From Sporopachydermia quercuum (taxonomy: Eukaryota; Ascomycota; Sporopachydermiomycetes; Sporopachydermiales; Sporopachydermiaceae): DNA of 64,000 nucleotides. The DNA lies in contig BCGN01000009.1 of NCBI GenBank assembly GCA_001599295.1, positions 186,001 through 250,000 of the forward strand. Reading direction: 5' to 3'. The position numbers were made by a program, and so were the translations under genes. Position 1 is the stretch's first letter; each line of letters opens with the position of its first letter. A model generated the notes under the pieces. That model was not told the origin of the DNA. It saw only the letters and a list, made by a program, of their open reading frames with translations, and did not search any database. Of the stretch, positions 40,393-52,000 are shown piece by piece.

Positions 40393-41713
40393 TCATTTCA
40401 TTTTTCTTGAAGCTATCATCATTATGTTTAAGACTCCTTTATCACCTAGGAATGCAAGAGCATATTTTGCAGGATGGAATTCAAGCTTTGGAGCATTTCC
40501 TGGTTGTTTGGTGTTAAGTTGATACACCAATTCACCACTAGGAACGTGATATATATCAATAATAGGATGTTTTTCATAACTGATAGATAAAAATCCACCG
40601 TCATGGGAGAAGCATATTGAACAGATAGGATAGCTATTCGATGGGTGCTTTGTTAGTTATTTCTCTTGTTATTAGATGCTGTTCGTCTAATCAAAAAATG
40701 TATACTTACTATTCTTTTGCTACAGATTTCACGCATATGAAGTTCGATATACTCCAAAGTAAAACAGATCCATCAGTATAAGCAGCAGCCAAATATTCCC
40801 CTTGTGGATCAAACGCCAGATTGGTTGCAGCACCATTTGGCCCCTCTAAAGAAGCTAGAAAGCTGAATTGAAGTTTGGGTTCCTGTTTAACTTCTGCCTC
40901 GTTTCCAGGTATTTCCTCCAAAAGGTAAATCTTCACTTGTCCTGACCTCAAAGCCAGAATGATTCCTTCTGAGTTATTAGAAAATATAAAATCCGTTATC
41001 TTGGTTTCTTCAGATATTTCTCCTATTTTGTTTAATTGGTTTTCCACGGCATATGTAATAATGACATTGTCCTAGTTTCAGTATGTTAGTATGTCTTAAT
41101 TAGTAGGAATAGTACTGAAATATTACTATGTACAGGAGAAACTCCTTGTAATAGTTGAAGGATTTCTTGTGAAACAACATACTTTCCGTAAAACAGCCAG
41201 ATATTTGCCATCAGAGCTATATTTGCAGCTTTTATTATAATACCCAGTTTTCAATTCAGTAATGCAAACCTTTAGTTTCGAATCCCATATTTTCACTTTC
41301 CCTTCGCTATCATCAGCACAACTAACTAGCACATCAGCATATCTTGGATCCCAACTAACGTATTCTATTTTCCTATCGTGGGCGTTTTTCAGCTCAGTTG
41401 AGAATTTAATATCCCTGGACTTCTCTGTATTATTCCATATTCTTATATTATGCTCTGATCTGATAACAGCTATTTTACTTCCAGTGCTGTTCCATGCCAG
41501 ACCTCGAGCTTGATCGGCTGCTTGACTACTATATCCTGAGTTTGAATATTGAGAATATCGGCCATAAGCGTTTGGAGCTTCAGCAAATTGATGTACTTTT
41601 AACGCTTTGAAATACTGTGGAGCATACGTAGGGTTAATTGGTTGTTGCTGAGTGATTGGTGTTGCAAGACCAGAAGAGGAGAGGGTACTCTGTGTCGTTT
41701 GTATTGACTCCAT
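40393..41713 (-). CDS. TEX1: THO complex-associated WD40 protein Tex1/THOC3, two introns
   Basis: WD40 protein of the TREX complex, coupling transcription to mRNA export. Three exons on the minus strand: 41183-41713, 40710-41071 and 40393-40633. Intron 1 (111 nt): donor GTATGT, branch TACTAAC, acceptor AACTAG. Intron 2 (76 nt): donor GTAAGT, branch AACTAAC, acceptor GAATAG. The joins keep frame and give 377 residues. WD repeats are visible: ARGLAWNSTGSKIAVIRSEH then IRIWN; IEYVSWDPRYADVLVSCADD then VKIWD; ATNLAFDPQGEYLAAAYTDG then VLLWS; SICFSHDGGFLSISYEKH, close to human THOC3. MRPL17, TEX1 and NRD1 are also neighbours in S. cerevisiae. Sequence similarity to THOC3 is clearer than to the divergent S. 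cerevisiae Tex1. Confidence 0.9.
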
Positions 41714-42046
41714 GATGCTGTAAATCTTGTGCTATTTAAGTCTGAGTATAAAAGAATAGGTAAGAAAGGTTGATTTCACTTTCAGGAGTTAAACTAGTAT
41801 TAAATCAATGGAAAATCGATAGATAGAGGTACCTTTATAAAGAATGAAGATTGCCAGTGATACTCGAAGTGTCTCAAAATAGAGTAGCAAACAAGTAACA
41901 GTGTTAACTGATTACGTCATTAATTAACATTCTAGACAGCATACTATATTATGATAATTGTGACTACATTAAATTGTCTACAGGGGATAAAAAATTTGGG
42001 TTAGATTATTGTTATCAATTTATTATTAAGATATACACCTTTTTGT
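41714..42046. other. TEX1 promoter / NRD1 3' flank
   Basis: A 333-bp AT-rich spacer between same-strand genes. No gene seen. Confidence 0.4.
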
Positions 42047-44199
42047 TTAACGTTGTTGCTGTTGCTGCTGTTGTTGCTGTTGGAGAAAAGCCATAAACAT
42101 TTGCTGGTTGATTCCTCCATTCTGCATACTATTTTGCATAGCCTGTAAAGCATTGAGATCAAAAGCAGGCTGTTGCTGTTGTTGTTGCGAGAGCGGGGGA
42201 ACTTGCTGTTGCTGCATTAATGGCACCTGTTGAGGGGGTGGACCTGTATTGAACATTTGTCCTAATGAATTAGGAGTAGGAGGTAACCCATTGTTATTGG
42301 TTGCCCATGGAACGTTCATTCTATCGTTGTTTCCCAATGGTAAAGCATTTGAGCTACTGCCCATACGTTCTCCAGAATCCCGGTCTCTTCCGTACCTACC
42401 TCCACCATTACTAGGTCTATTATCACTTTCATTCAATCTTGATAAACCTTTAATTACCTGGGTTGGCATATGTTTACTCATAGCTTTAGATGAGATACCA
42501 GCGCCAATTTCAATGTCAGGTTCTTCCACAACGATCCCTGGAACCAGGGGCTTTCCGCCAGTTCCACCCCATTCAGCTGTTTGGATCCATCGTTTATCAG
42601 CCTCAGTAAGTGATTTGATAGGAATCACACTGATACCAGCATCATAATTATAACATTCTCTTGGACCAAAACCAACGGCCCATCTTGAACGAAGACCCAA
42701 TCCCCTTGATTTGGCATAAGTCTCGAAATTGTTCTTTACTGCTTCTGCTTCGGCACGAGAATACACTTTGACAAAAGCATGTCTCCTTTCACTATTGAGG
42801 ATCACGCTCTGTACAGCAGCAAATGGCTTGAGATATTCGGCTAATTGTCTTTCATCAGTTCTATTAGGAATACCACCTACAAATACAGTTCTACTAAGAA
42901 CCTTCACACAATCTTCAGCTAAATCTGGATCGTACGAAACGTTGATAGGCCTGTAATGAGGATTAGATGGTTCGTTACTCTCGGCACCAGCTAGGTTAAC
43001 CCTGGTAGGAGGTTCCCTATTTTGACGAGATGAAGGTGATCTGGATCTTCTCCTACCACCCATATTATTATTACGTCTATTGTTACCATAATTGTTGTAA
43101 TCGCGATCTCTGTTAGGTGATCTGGATCTATTACGACCATAAGACTCGTAGCCATTTCTTCTCTCATCTCTGAAGCCATTGTTGGGCTGTTGAAAACTGT
43201 TATTGTTGTTGTAATTGTTGTAGTTATTACGGTTGTTGTTGTCATTCACAGGAGCATTGTTATTGTTATTAGGTTTATTTTGAGCCAACAACATTTGAAC
43301 CATGGCCAATTGTTGAGAAGGATCCGTTGGAACTGGAGCAGAAGCATCGTCGCTGGATGATGTTAAACCAGGTAAGGGCGCACCAGTCGAAGGAAGAGCT
43401 GGCACACCGGCGGGGTTAGAACTACTAGGAACATCACCGTTAGTTGTACTTGAGCTTGCTAAAGACGAAAGAGCTTTTAAAATAGAAGCGGGATCTTTAG
43501 CTACAGTATCCGAAGACGTAGCATTTGTAAGATTGGTATTACTTGTTACAGGAGCATTAGAAGTATTACTAGTAGCAGTAGTTGATGAAAAAGATTTCAA
43601 AACAGAACTTGGTGGTGATCCCTTAGGAGTAGTGGATTCACCTGCAGTAGAAAGATACTTTGCACGGAAAAATTCAATTTCCTTGTGATCAAAGGTTCCC
43701 GCTCGATCCCAAATGTCAAATAGTTTCTTTAGTTTTTCCTTCACCTCATTGATTTCAGGAATAGAGAAAATATCTTCCATCAAACTACCAATAACACCTC
43801 TGATATGATTTACACCTCCAGCGAAAGTGCCGTCTGGTGCATTCTCGTTGATTACTTCACCTCTCTTATTTGCTTCGTCTTGATACTTTCTTACAATAGA
43901 ATCAACAACATATATCACTCCTAGCTTCATGGGGCCGGAAGTTCCTTTGGCATGAGTATACAATTTCTGGACGAATACGGATTCAGACTACAATCATAAG
44001 TTAGTTAGTTACCTATAATAAAAAGAAATTAAGGGTGAAAGAATAGTCATATTCAGTTGATTGAAAGAAAAATTTATTATACCTTAACGTTATCAATGGC
44101 TATTTGAGTCAGTTTCTTTATTCTTGATCCTGAAACACCATGAGGTTTTACATTTTGAAGTTGAGACAACAAAGTGACAAATTCTTCAATAACAGACAT
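42047..44199 (-). CDS. NRD1: RNA-binding transcription terminator Nrd1, one intron
   Basis: Subunit of the Nrd1-Nab3-Sen1 complex that ends transcription of snoRNAs and cryptic transcripts and hands them to the exosome. Exon 1 is 44083-44199 (39 codons) and exon 2 is 42047-43987. The 95-nt intron has donor GTATAA, branch AACTAAC and acceptor TTGTAG. The product has 685 residues (yeast 575). The CTD-interacting domain spans residues 1 to about 155 (GVSGSRIKKLTQIAID, then MKLGVIYVVDSIVRKY and LFDIWDRAGTF). A Ser/Thr/Asn-rich linker, an Arg-Ser/Arg-Asn patch (NRSRSPNRDRDYN) and an RRM near 405-475 (RTVFVGGIPNRTDERQL, RRHAFVKVYSR) follow. The tail is rich in Pro, Gln, Asn and Met and ends in polyglutamine. 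Confidence 0.95.
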
Positions 44200-45174
44200 C
44201 TTGTTCAAATGTAAAAACTTAGTTTTATTTTCTGATACAAAAAAAAAGGTTTGTTACTGTAATAAAAAATTACTCTTCGCTTTGTTTTGCTTTACAGTAT
44301 AGTACTGTTTACACCAGTCGAATGAGCTGATTGTACCGAATTGAGATAAATGAACTCAATACAAATTCCCCAATAGTATATAGTATACCAAGTTGAGTCT
44401 AATACGATTGGTTAAAATTTACTGCTGCTTTGTTACTTCTACAATTGAAATACAATAATTCAAAGCAACAAATGATTTTTGGTGAAAAATGCTTTCTACT
44501 TTGAGGAGCTCACCAGAATACTTCGAAATACAATTACAAAGCTTGACTACCCGGTTATTTTACTCAATCAGTTAGTAGACGGATACTTAAATATTTGACT
44601 GTGGGCTTGCTGATCTTCTTGTTAGTTTTATTGACTTCCGAACAAGCAACAAACGTAAGAAGAATGAAATTTTACTTTGAGGGGCGGATTGGCTGGTTTA
44701 TATATGAGAATGATGGCCGGGTAACTTTGTCGTAATTTTCTTCGGGGAAATTCATGTGGCATTATATTGATTACGTGAACATACTAAATCTTGAAGAGTC
44801 ATCTGATTATGTAATACTATAATATTGCGATTGAATGATTACGTGATGGAGAAACATCAAATGTAGAGCCTTGATTGTCCTCGGCTTCGCCGATGAAAGA
44901 ACTGGCCTGTTTTAACCCGTCTGCAATATAATATGCCTTGAAAGTTAAGTAAATGTGTATTGTATTTCTAGATGATGATTATTACATGACTTTCTATCCA
45001 GAAAAGGTTGAAATATCTTTTCTCTCTTGTCCATACAAAGTACTCATTTCTCATGTCGTCTTCTTTTTGATTACAGAACTCTGTACAATAGAGGAAAATT
45101 AACAACACAACGAAAAAAAGGGAGACATTGAGTTTACAGCATATAATCTACAACCAACATCATCATAGAATGAT
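44200..45174. promoter_or_regulatory. NRD1 upstream region / CRS1 3' flank
   Basis: A 975-bp spacer. On the NRD1 strand the first 100 nt upstream of the ATG contain three GUAA words (44254-44257, 44270-44273, 44292-44295), the core Nrd1 binding site. A small perfect hairpin (TCGGC-TTC-GCCGA) sits at 44881-44893. No gene seen. Confidence 0.4.
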
Positions 45175-47394
45175 CTATTGGTTGTATTTCTCATACAGTT
45201 TCTTTTGCTGTTCGAATAACTTTAAAAACTTCTTCTTCTGAGATTTGGAGACTGGATTGCCTTCTATATCGACAGAAGGAATTCCTTGATCATCAAACTC
45301 TTTATATTGACCCTTAATTTCTTCAGTTTGGAACATTTCCTCTGGTTTAATCTTGGCCTTCTCTTGAATTTGTCTCTCTTTCTTTAATTTTGCTTCAGCC
45401 AATTGAGCTTTCCTTACCTCATCTTGCTCATTTTGCTTTTTCTTAGCTTCGAGTTCAGACAGCAGCTTATCCTTCTCAGTTGCATCCAAAAACTTAATGG
45501 ATGCTGGTTCACTTGGTGTGCCATCACCAAGAGCAACACCGAGATTGAGAAGGTCAAAATCTCTTACTAAATCAGAAGCTGACAAGAAATCACTGTAAGG
45601 GGCTTTACCAATAGCTGATTTTCTGACCTTGTCTCTGTACCTAGCTAAGGCTTCAATATAAGGACGGGCAATTTCTTCTGCATCACCAGAACCGCTTTGT
45701 GATTGTTTTTCATCCGCCCAACCGAGTCCGTCTGGCCTAACAAGGAATCCCATAACTGAAAGAATGTGGTTTATCCATCTAGTAATCTTTTCTAGTACTT
45801 GTAATCCTGGATCATCCTGTTTGACAGCCAAATATGAGTAAACATGAGACACGAGGTTACTTAATTCTCTGAGAACTACAGGAGTGGAAAGGTTGTCACA
45901 GAATGCGTCATCAACGACTTTGACAGTAGCATCAAACTTATCAAACAATTCAGCTTCAGCTTTTGAAAACTTGAACTGAGCTTTTGCGTCCTCAACCTTT
46001 GTATCGTATAGTATAGACCTCATGTTGGTAAAGAACTTAGAGATTCTTGATTCGTATGATTTCACTTCTGTAAGTAGACTTTCTTTGAAATCCATACCGC
46101 TATGCCATTGTTGCAGAGCAAATGATAAACGCAACTGTCTAGCAGTGTATCTCTGTAAAGCTTCTTGAATAGTGATAAAATTCTTCAAACTCTTACTCAT
46201 TTTTTGTCCTTCAATATGAAGATGACCTGTATGGAGGAAATAGTTGACCCAGTCATGACATCCATGGAAAGCTTCTGATTGAGCTACTTCGTTATCATGA
46301 TGAGGGAATGCCAAATCAATTCCACCTGAATGGATATCCATATGGGCTCCCAAAACACAAGAAGCCATGACTGAGCATTCAATATGCCAACCAGGACGTC
46401 CTTCTCCCCATGGAGACTCCCAAGCAGGTTCACCAGGTTTACTCCCTTTCCATAGAGCAAAATCGTTCTTGGATTTCTTACCTGTCCCCAAAGTCAATGA
46501 GCCTTCACCCTCATTTATCAAATCTTCTTTTCCTTTATTCCAAGGTTGCAATTTAGCATAGTTGAAACCTTGTGATTCGAAAGCTCCAGTATCAAAATAC
46601 ACTGAACCATCAGTAGTGGCGTAGGCAAGCTTTTTATCAACTATGATCTTAACAAAATCAACAATCTCAGGCATATATTGAGAGACTCTTGTAACGACGT
46701 CTGGTGGTAAGACATTAAGAGCTTTCATGTCTTCGTTGAATTTGTTTTCCCAGTAGGCTGGCAATGATCTGAAAATGGCAGGATCTTTCACAGTAGAACT
46801 CAATTTGGCGTCCAAAACAGGGACCCAAATGTCCTTTATAGCTTCGTAGAAAGTTTCAGAATCAATACTATCAAGAGATGCAGTAGCTGATTCAATTCCC
46901 TTGGCGGCATCTCTGGCTGCTGCTAGATGCATACTAAACTTCGGATTCACCACAACTTGAGCAGCAGTATCAACACTAGTAGCCCAGGCTTCAAATGATG
47001 ATATATCCACTGGTTGAGGGACTCCATGAAGGGAAAGGTTCTTCGCAATATATTCTTTCCAAGCCTCAGTTACATCGTTCAGGATTTCTGATGTAACTGT
47101 TTTGTTTCCAGCTTTGAACTGGTCAAACAGGTACAGTTGACGTGCTCTAATGATGATTTTATCGTCGATATCAGTAACATTTTGAACGAATTTTACTTGA
47201 AATCCAAAATAATCCTGTAAAATTCTTCTGTTGATGTCGATTGATACGTAGTTCCGGGCATGGCCCATATGACTTGCATCGTATACAGTAGGACCACAAG
47301 AGTACCAGGTGACAAAGCCTTCTTCTCTTGGTTTGAACGGGACTTTTTCGTGAGAAAAAGTGTTGAAGAGCTTGAGTTTTTCCTGCGATGGCAT
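45175..47394 (-). CDS. CRS1: Cysteinyl-tRNA synthetase Crs1
   Basis: Charges tRNA-Cys. From the ATG at 47394 the product has 739 residues (yeast 767). Class I signatures: SHMGHARNYV (HIGH box, with the preceding YSCGPTVYD supplying the zinc-site Cys) and KMSKSLKNF (KMSKS). Zinc-site residues also appear in WHIECSVMA and GIDLAFPHHDNE. The C-terminus is a Lys/Glu/Gln-rich helical tail. The frame stays open for 19 codons upstream of this ATG, and those residues (GRISHLPSLQSKRQISYSA) look like the end of a mitochondrial presequence. Since yeast makes cytosolic and mitochondrial CysRS from one gene, a longer form is likely, by splicing or a non-AUG start. Confidence 0.95.
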   Translation of the reverse strand: MPSQEKLKLFNTFSHEKVPFKPREEGFVTWYSCGPTVYDASHMGHARNYVSIDINRRILQDYFGFQVKFVQNVTDIDDKIIIRARQLYLFDQFKAGNKTVTSEILNDVTEAWKEYIAKNLSLHGVPQPVDISSFEAWATSVDTAAQVVVNPKFSMHLAAARDAAKGIESATASLDSIDSETFYEAIKDIWVPVLDAKLSSTVKDPAIFRSLPAYWENKFNEDMKALNVLPPDVVTRVSQYMPEIVDFVKIIVDKKLAYATTDGSVYFDTGAFESQGFNYAKLQPWNKGKEDLINEGEGSLTLGTGKKSKNDFALWKGSKPGEPAWESPWGEGRPGWHIECSVMASCVLGAHMDIHSGGIDLAFPHHDNEVAQSEAFHGCHDWVNYFLHTGHLHIEGQKMSKSLKNFITIQEALQRYTARQLRLSFALQQWHSGMDFKESLLTEVKSYESRISKFFTNMRSILYDTKVEDAKAQFKFSKAEAELFDKFDATVKVVDDAFCDNLSTPVVLRELSNLVSHVYSYLAVKQDDPGLQVLEKITRWINHILSVMGFLVRPDGLGWADEKQSQSGSGDAEEIARPYIEALARYRDKVRKSAIGKAPYSDFLSASDLVRDFDLLNLGVALGDGTPSEPASIKFLDATEKDKLLSELEAKKKQNEQDEVRKAQLAEAKLKKERQIQEKAKIKPEEMFQTEEIKGQYKEFDDQGIPSVDIEGNPVSKSQKKKFLKLFEQQKKLYEKYNQ

Positions 47395-49084
47395 TGCTGA
47401 GTAGCTGATTTGTCTTTTGCTTTGCAAAGAGGGCAAATGAGAAATCCTTCCTTTAAGATGGTTAGTAAATTAGTGACAAGAGTGTATGGTTGTAATGATA
47501 ATGAATAAGTAAGGATAGCCTTCCGATGTTTGTTGTAGTACCTAATAAAGTTCGCAGTTGATAAAATGAGTTGAATTCTCTTATTATTAAGTTCTGAATG
47601 ATTTGCAAAAGATCAAATATATATTGAGCCCAAATTAGTAATGCTACCAGTAACAAAATAACGGCAATCACCACAGTAAGACATATTGTTTTAGTGAGAG
47701 TAATTTCATGACGAGGTCTGAACATAAACGAAGTGAAAGAGCACGCCGTTTGATTGATTAGTTCTGGGATCTAATTGACAGCTTTGTTGTTGCATATTTC
47801 TTCCGCAAATATTCATGCTTTAATATATCTAGTGATATATAGAAATCTGCGTTCAGTTCTATTCTTCATTCATTCATTAATTCACTCATGGTGTTGTACA
47901 GCGTCATATTACTGTCAAACTGAAACTCTTTCTTGCCGTAAAGCACAGCCAAATTCCCTTACAATTCGTCTGATTTCTGCTCAGATTCACATTCTTGACA
48001 ACCATACTGTACGAACCATTACTATAACACAACCTCACTCGTAGCTGCTCATCGTTTATCAGAAGATGTACTTACTGAAGTTACGAAAACTTCTCATAAA
48101 TGACCAAATATAAGTAAAGGATCCAACGAAGGTTTTTATGTAAAAACTAAGCAATCAAGCTGTTGAACCTGTAACTTATAGATGACTGTTGTTGTAGCCT
48201 TTGATGTAGAATAAACGATGAAAAGGTAGCAAGGGAAGAAGGGGAAGATGATTGTGACCACTTTTGCTTCACCTTTGTAATTGTTGAGATGCGCTTTTGA
48301 AATTTTCATAGCGGAGACAAAAGGTATTGTAATTTCCGGTCAGTACACTATTNATTGATTCCAGAATGGTCACGTGTCATTTAGATTATTTCCGGAATTT
48401 ATAGTATAGAGGAGAAATTGATTGAAATAAAAGTATCTGAATTCCAAGCAAAAGAAGTTAACCAAGGAGAGAAAACAAGTTGATATGATTAGCACTGTGT
48501 TTTAGAACTATTCCTTAACGTTTTATTGAAATGAAACGTTCCTTTCTATGATATTACTTGTTCTGATCTTCAGAGAATTCTACTAGGATGAAAAATTTGG
48601 AGATAATACTTGGGATCTCAGTTCATGACTTGATCTCTGTCTTGAGATGTGGAAACCAGTTTTTTTTTTTTTGAGTATATATGGCTTTGCATTATAAATC
48701 TTTGAAACCGAATACGAACATTCAAACATTTAAGCTACATTTATAATAGCTTTCTCTCAATAGTACTTTGAAAAGTCATGGACTTATACACAACCCCTTC
48801 GCCATCTATGTCGTATAAGAGGAATATCTGCAGACATACGCCCTAAGCTTCAGACATAATCTCCGGCATTTCTGTCCCATCCCTTTCTTCTTATCGCCTT
48901 TCTCTTCTTTTGATCATTCTCACTTTTTATTCTTACTCAATTGATCATCAAAATACCAGGTCCACCTTTACTGAATCACTGGGAACCTGCCGCTGAATCA
49001 ATTGGGACTGCGGAACACACCAGTGGAGTGACTGGTTAATTGCTATCCGTGCGTTGTTCGTATTCTGCCTATTCTCATCCTCAA
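47395..49084. promoter_or_regulatory. Divergent CRS1/RAD50 promoter region
   Basis: A 1.69-kb spacer. Near CRS1 it contains a candidate upstream CRS1 exon and 91-nt intron (47451-47725, minus strand; see findings). Near RAD50 it contains a CACGTG E-box (48371-48376), a T-run (48660-48672) and C/T-rich sequence (about 48880-48930). An ambiguous base lies at 48353. No independent gene is supported. Confidence 0.4.
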
Positions 49085-52000
49085 ATGTCCCAAATTACAA
49101 AACTATCTATCCAAGGCATTCGGTCATTTGATCCAGAGCGTAGGGAAACTATAGCTTTTGGTGTTCCATTAACTTTGATAGTCGGTCAAAATGGATCCGG
49201 GAAAACTGTATGTTAGACCTTAAAGTTTTCTTTCTCCTCGATTTTTTTCTTCTTTATTGTTCTCTGTATTTGGTTACTATTCTCATACTAACCACACTAT
49301 TAGACANTTATTGAATGCTTGAAATACTCGACTACTGGAGACTTACCACCGAATTCAAAAGGAGGAGCTTTTGTTCATGATCCGAAAATTACAGGCGATA
49401 AAGATGTGAAAGCTCAAGTTAAACTTGCTTTCAAGAACATTAATGGTGTGCAGATGATTTGCTCTCGCTCTATGCAGCTTACTATGAAGAAGACAACACA
49501 GACATTCAAAACTCTGGAGGGTCAACTCCTAGCAATGAACCACGGAGAGCGTACGACTGTTAGTAGCAGAATCTCCGAATTAGATGCTCAAATTCCGTTA
49601 TATCTCGGAGTATCTAAAGCTGTGCTTGACTATGTCATCTTCTGCCATCAGGAAGATAGTCTATGGCCATTAGCAGAGCCTTCTGTTCTGAAAAAGAGAT
49701 TTGATGAAATATTTGAAGCTTTGAAGTTCACGAAAGCTCTGGAAAGTATCAAAAACATCCGGAAAGAGCTATCAACAGATTTGAAGCTCTTAGGTCAGTC
49801 AGTAGGACACTGTAAGATAGAGAAAGACAGAGCAAAGAAAACCGAGGAGAAGAAACAACAACTGGAAGAGGAAATATACAAATTTGAAGAGGAAATAGCG
49901 GATACCAAAGTTGCGTTAGACGAAGTAACAGAAGAATCCCGGAAACTGTTTGAAAGTCATCAGTACTTTCGAGACACGCTTACTAAGCTAGAATCATTTC
50001 AACATCGGAAGCAAATGTTGCAAGACCAAGTGGATAAACTCACGTTTACAATTAAGCTTTTAACTGAGCCTGAAGGAGCTTTAGAACGGAAATTAGCTAA
50101 TTTTGGATCAGAATTAAGCGAACGGAAGGCCCAAGTTGAGACGGGTCAATCGGAAATATTGCAGCTGACACAAGCGATAAAAGATCTCCGAAATGAATAC
50201 AATAAAGAGATTGGGAATCTAGAATCCACAAAGGCCAAAATAGACGGGTTCGTTGACTTACAAAAACGCCAAATTGGGCTGATAACGGAAAAGATAGCGG
50301 AGTTGAAGTTGGACATTGAGGAATCGGAAATAGTAAAAGCCCGTAATAACGGANATGATGACAATGATAATTATGAAAACCGGAGAAGATTGGTACAAAG
50401 TTTCCGCGATCAAATAGCTAAACTAAATGATCGAATAAATATGGAAAGAAGTCAGCAGTTGAGCCGAACAACCGAAAGCTTAAACTCAAAACGGGAGCAA
50501 TTGCGCAAGATACAAGCAGAAAAAGACGGAAAGTTCCAAAGGAGGGAATTACTTTTAGAGCAGATTTCCGCTTTCGACTCCGAATTACAGTCCTTAAAAG
50601 GGGAAACGGAAACTATAACGGTAGACGAGAATGATTTAGTATATTTAGAAACCGAATTAGAGGATTTGAAAGGAAAAGCGAAAAAGATTGATGAGGAGTT
50701 TGATTCTGCAGGATTATCGACTAAAATCACCCAATTAGGTAAAGAGATTCGAAAATTAGAGAATGAAGCGGAGGATATCGGAACGGAGTTTGCTGAAAGT
50801 AGTAGAGTAACGGAAGCAAGAGTCAAAATAGATTTTATCACCTCCGAACTTAACCTAAAACAGAAAAATGTTTCCTCTCTAGTTGATAAAAACTCCATCA
50901 AGTTCTGCGAAATTACCAAAATACCCCTGAAAGTAGAAACCTGTTCAGAACACCTTCACAATATTCGTTCCGAATGGGAGCAAAAGCTTGAAAACCTACG
51001 CCAATCATACAAAAGCGCTAGCAATGAAGCTTCCGATATCACCCGAGATTATCAATCCACAGTAAACAAACTTTCCGAATTTCAAACCGAACGGGAAAAA
51101 CTCGGGAAGAAGATCCTTAGCTTGCTTGATTCGGAATCAGAATACGAATCTCGGCTTGAAGAATCGGGAGAAAACTTCCGATTGGCTACACAGAATAAAG
51201 AGAATGCCTCATTTACTAAAGCTTATTTCACGTTCTCTATTGATTGTGCCGAGAGCAATAGTAAATGCTTACTATGTAATCGGAAATTTACTTCAGAAGC
51301 GGAAGTGAATAAATTTATATCCGAAATCCGGGGGAAGATCGAACGAGTTGCGGTCACTCCAGAGGAATTAGAAGCGGAATGGAATGAGATTCGAGAAGAG
51401 AAAGAAAGTTTGGTTGATTTGAAGCCTGATATTTCCCATTTTCGGCAATTAGAGCGGACCCTTATTCCTGATTTGGAAAGAGCCATTGTTGATCTGAACT
51501 CAAAGCGAGAATTCTCCGGTACTTTTGCCGAACAGTTATCTAAACAGGTGAATGATGCTAAATTACATGTTGAGGCAATTGAGACCCTGATTAAACCTAT
51601 TCAGGCAATTGATGGGCTAAATAGGGAAATAAATAACTTAAGACGGCAATTGGAACATTTACAAGCAGACGAAAACGGGAAAAGCAACGGGAACTCTAAC
51701 CAAGTTAGGTCGTTGTCGGAACTTCAAGACGCATTAACGGAAAAGAATAATCAGATTAAAAATAAACGACAACTGAGTCTCCAATTAGCCCAACAAAAGG
51801 AGAATCTGCAGAGACAGGTCCACAATATGTCTGCTCAAATTAAGGATAAAGAGTTAGTAATAAGCGAGTTACGTCACAGAATATCTCAAAAGAACCAACT
51901 TAGTGAAACCGTGGCGAGACAGAAGGCCCAGAGAGGAAATTTGCAGACACAAATTGGCGTTTTGGCCGAGGAAATTGAATCATTACTGCCTGACTTGGAA

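Noticed and set aside
47462-47725. An 87-codon minus-strand ORF taken as an independent small membrane protein
   Set aside because: It sits directly in front of CRS1, and its 3' half contains a branch site and acceptor leading into the CRS1 frame, so it is better viewed as possible CRS1 leader/exon sequence.
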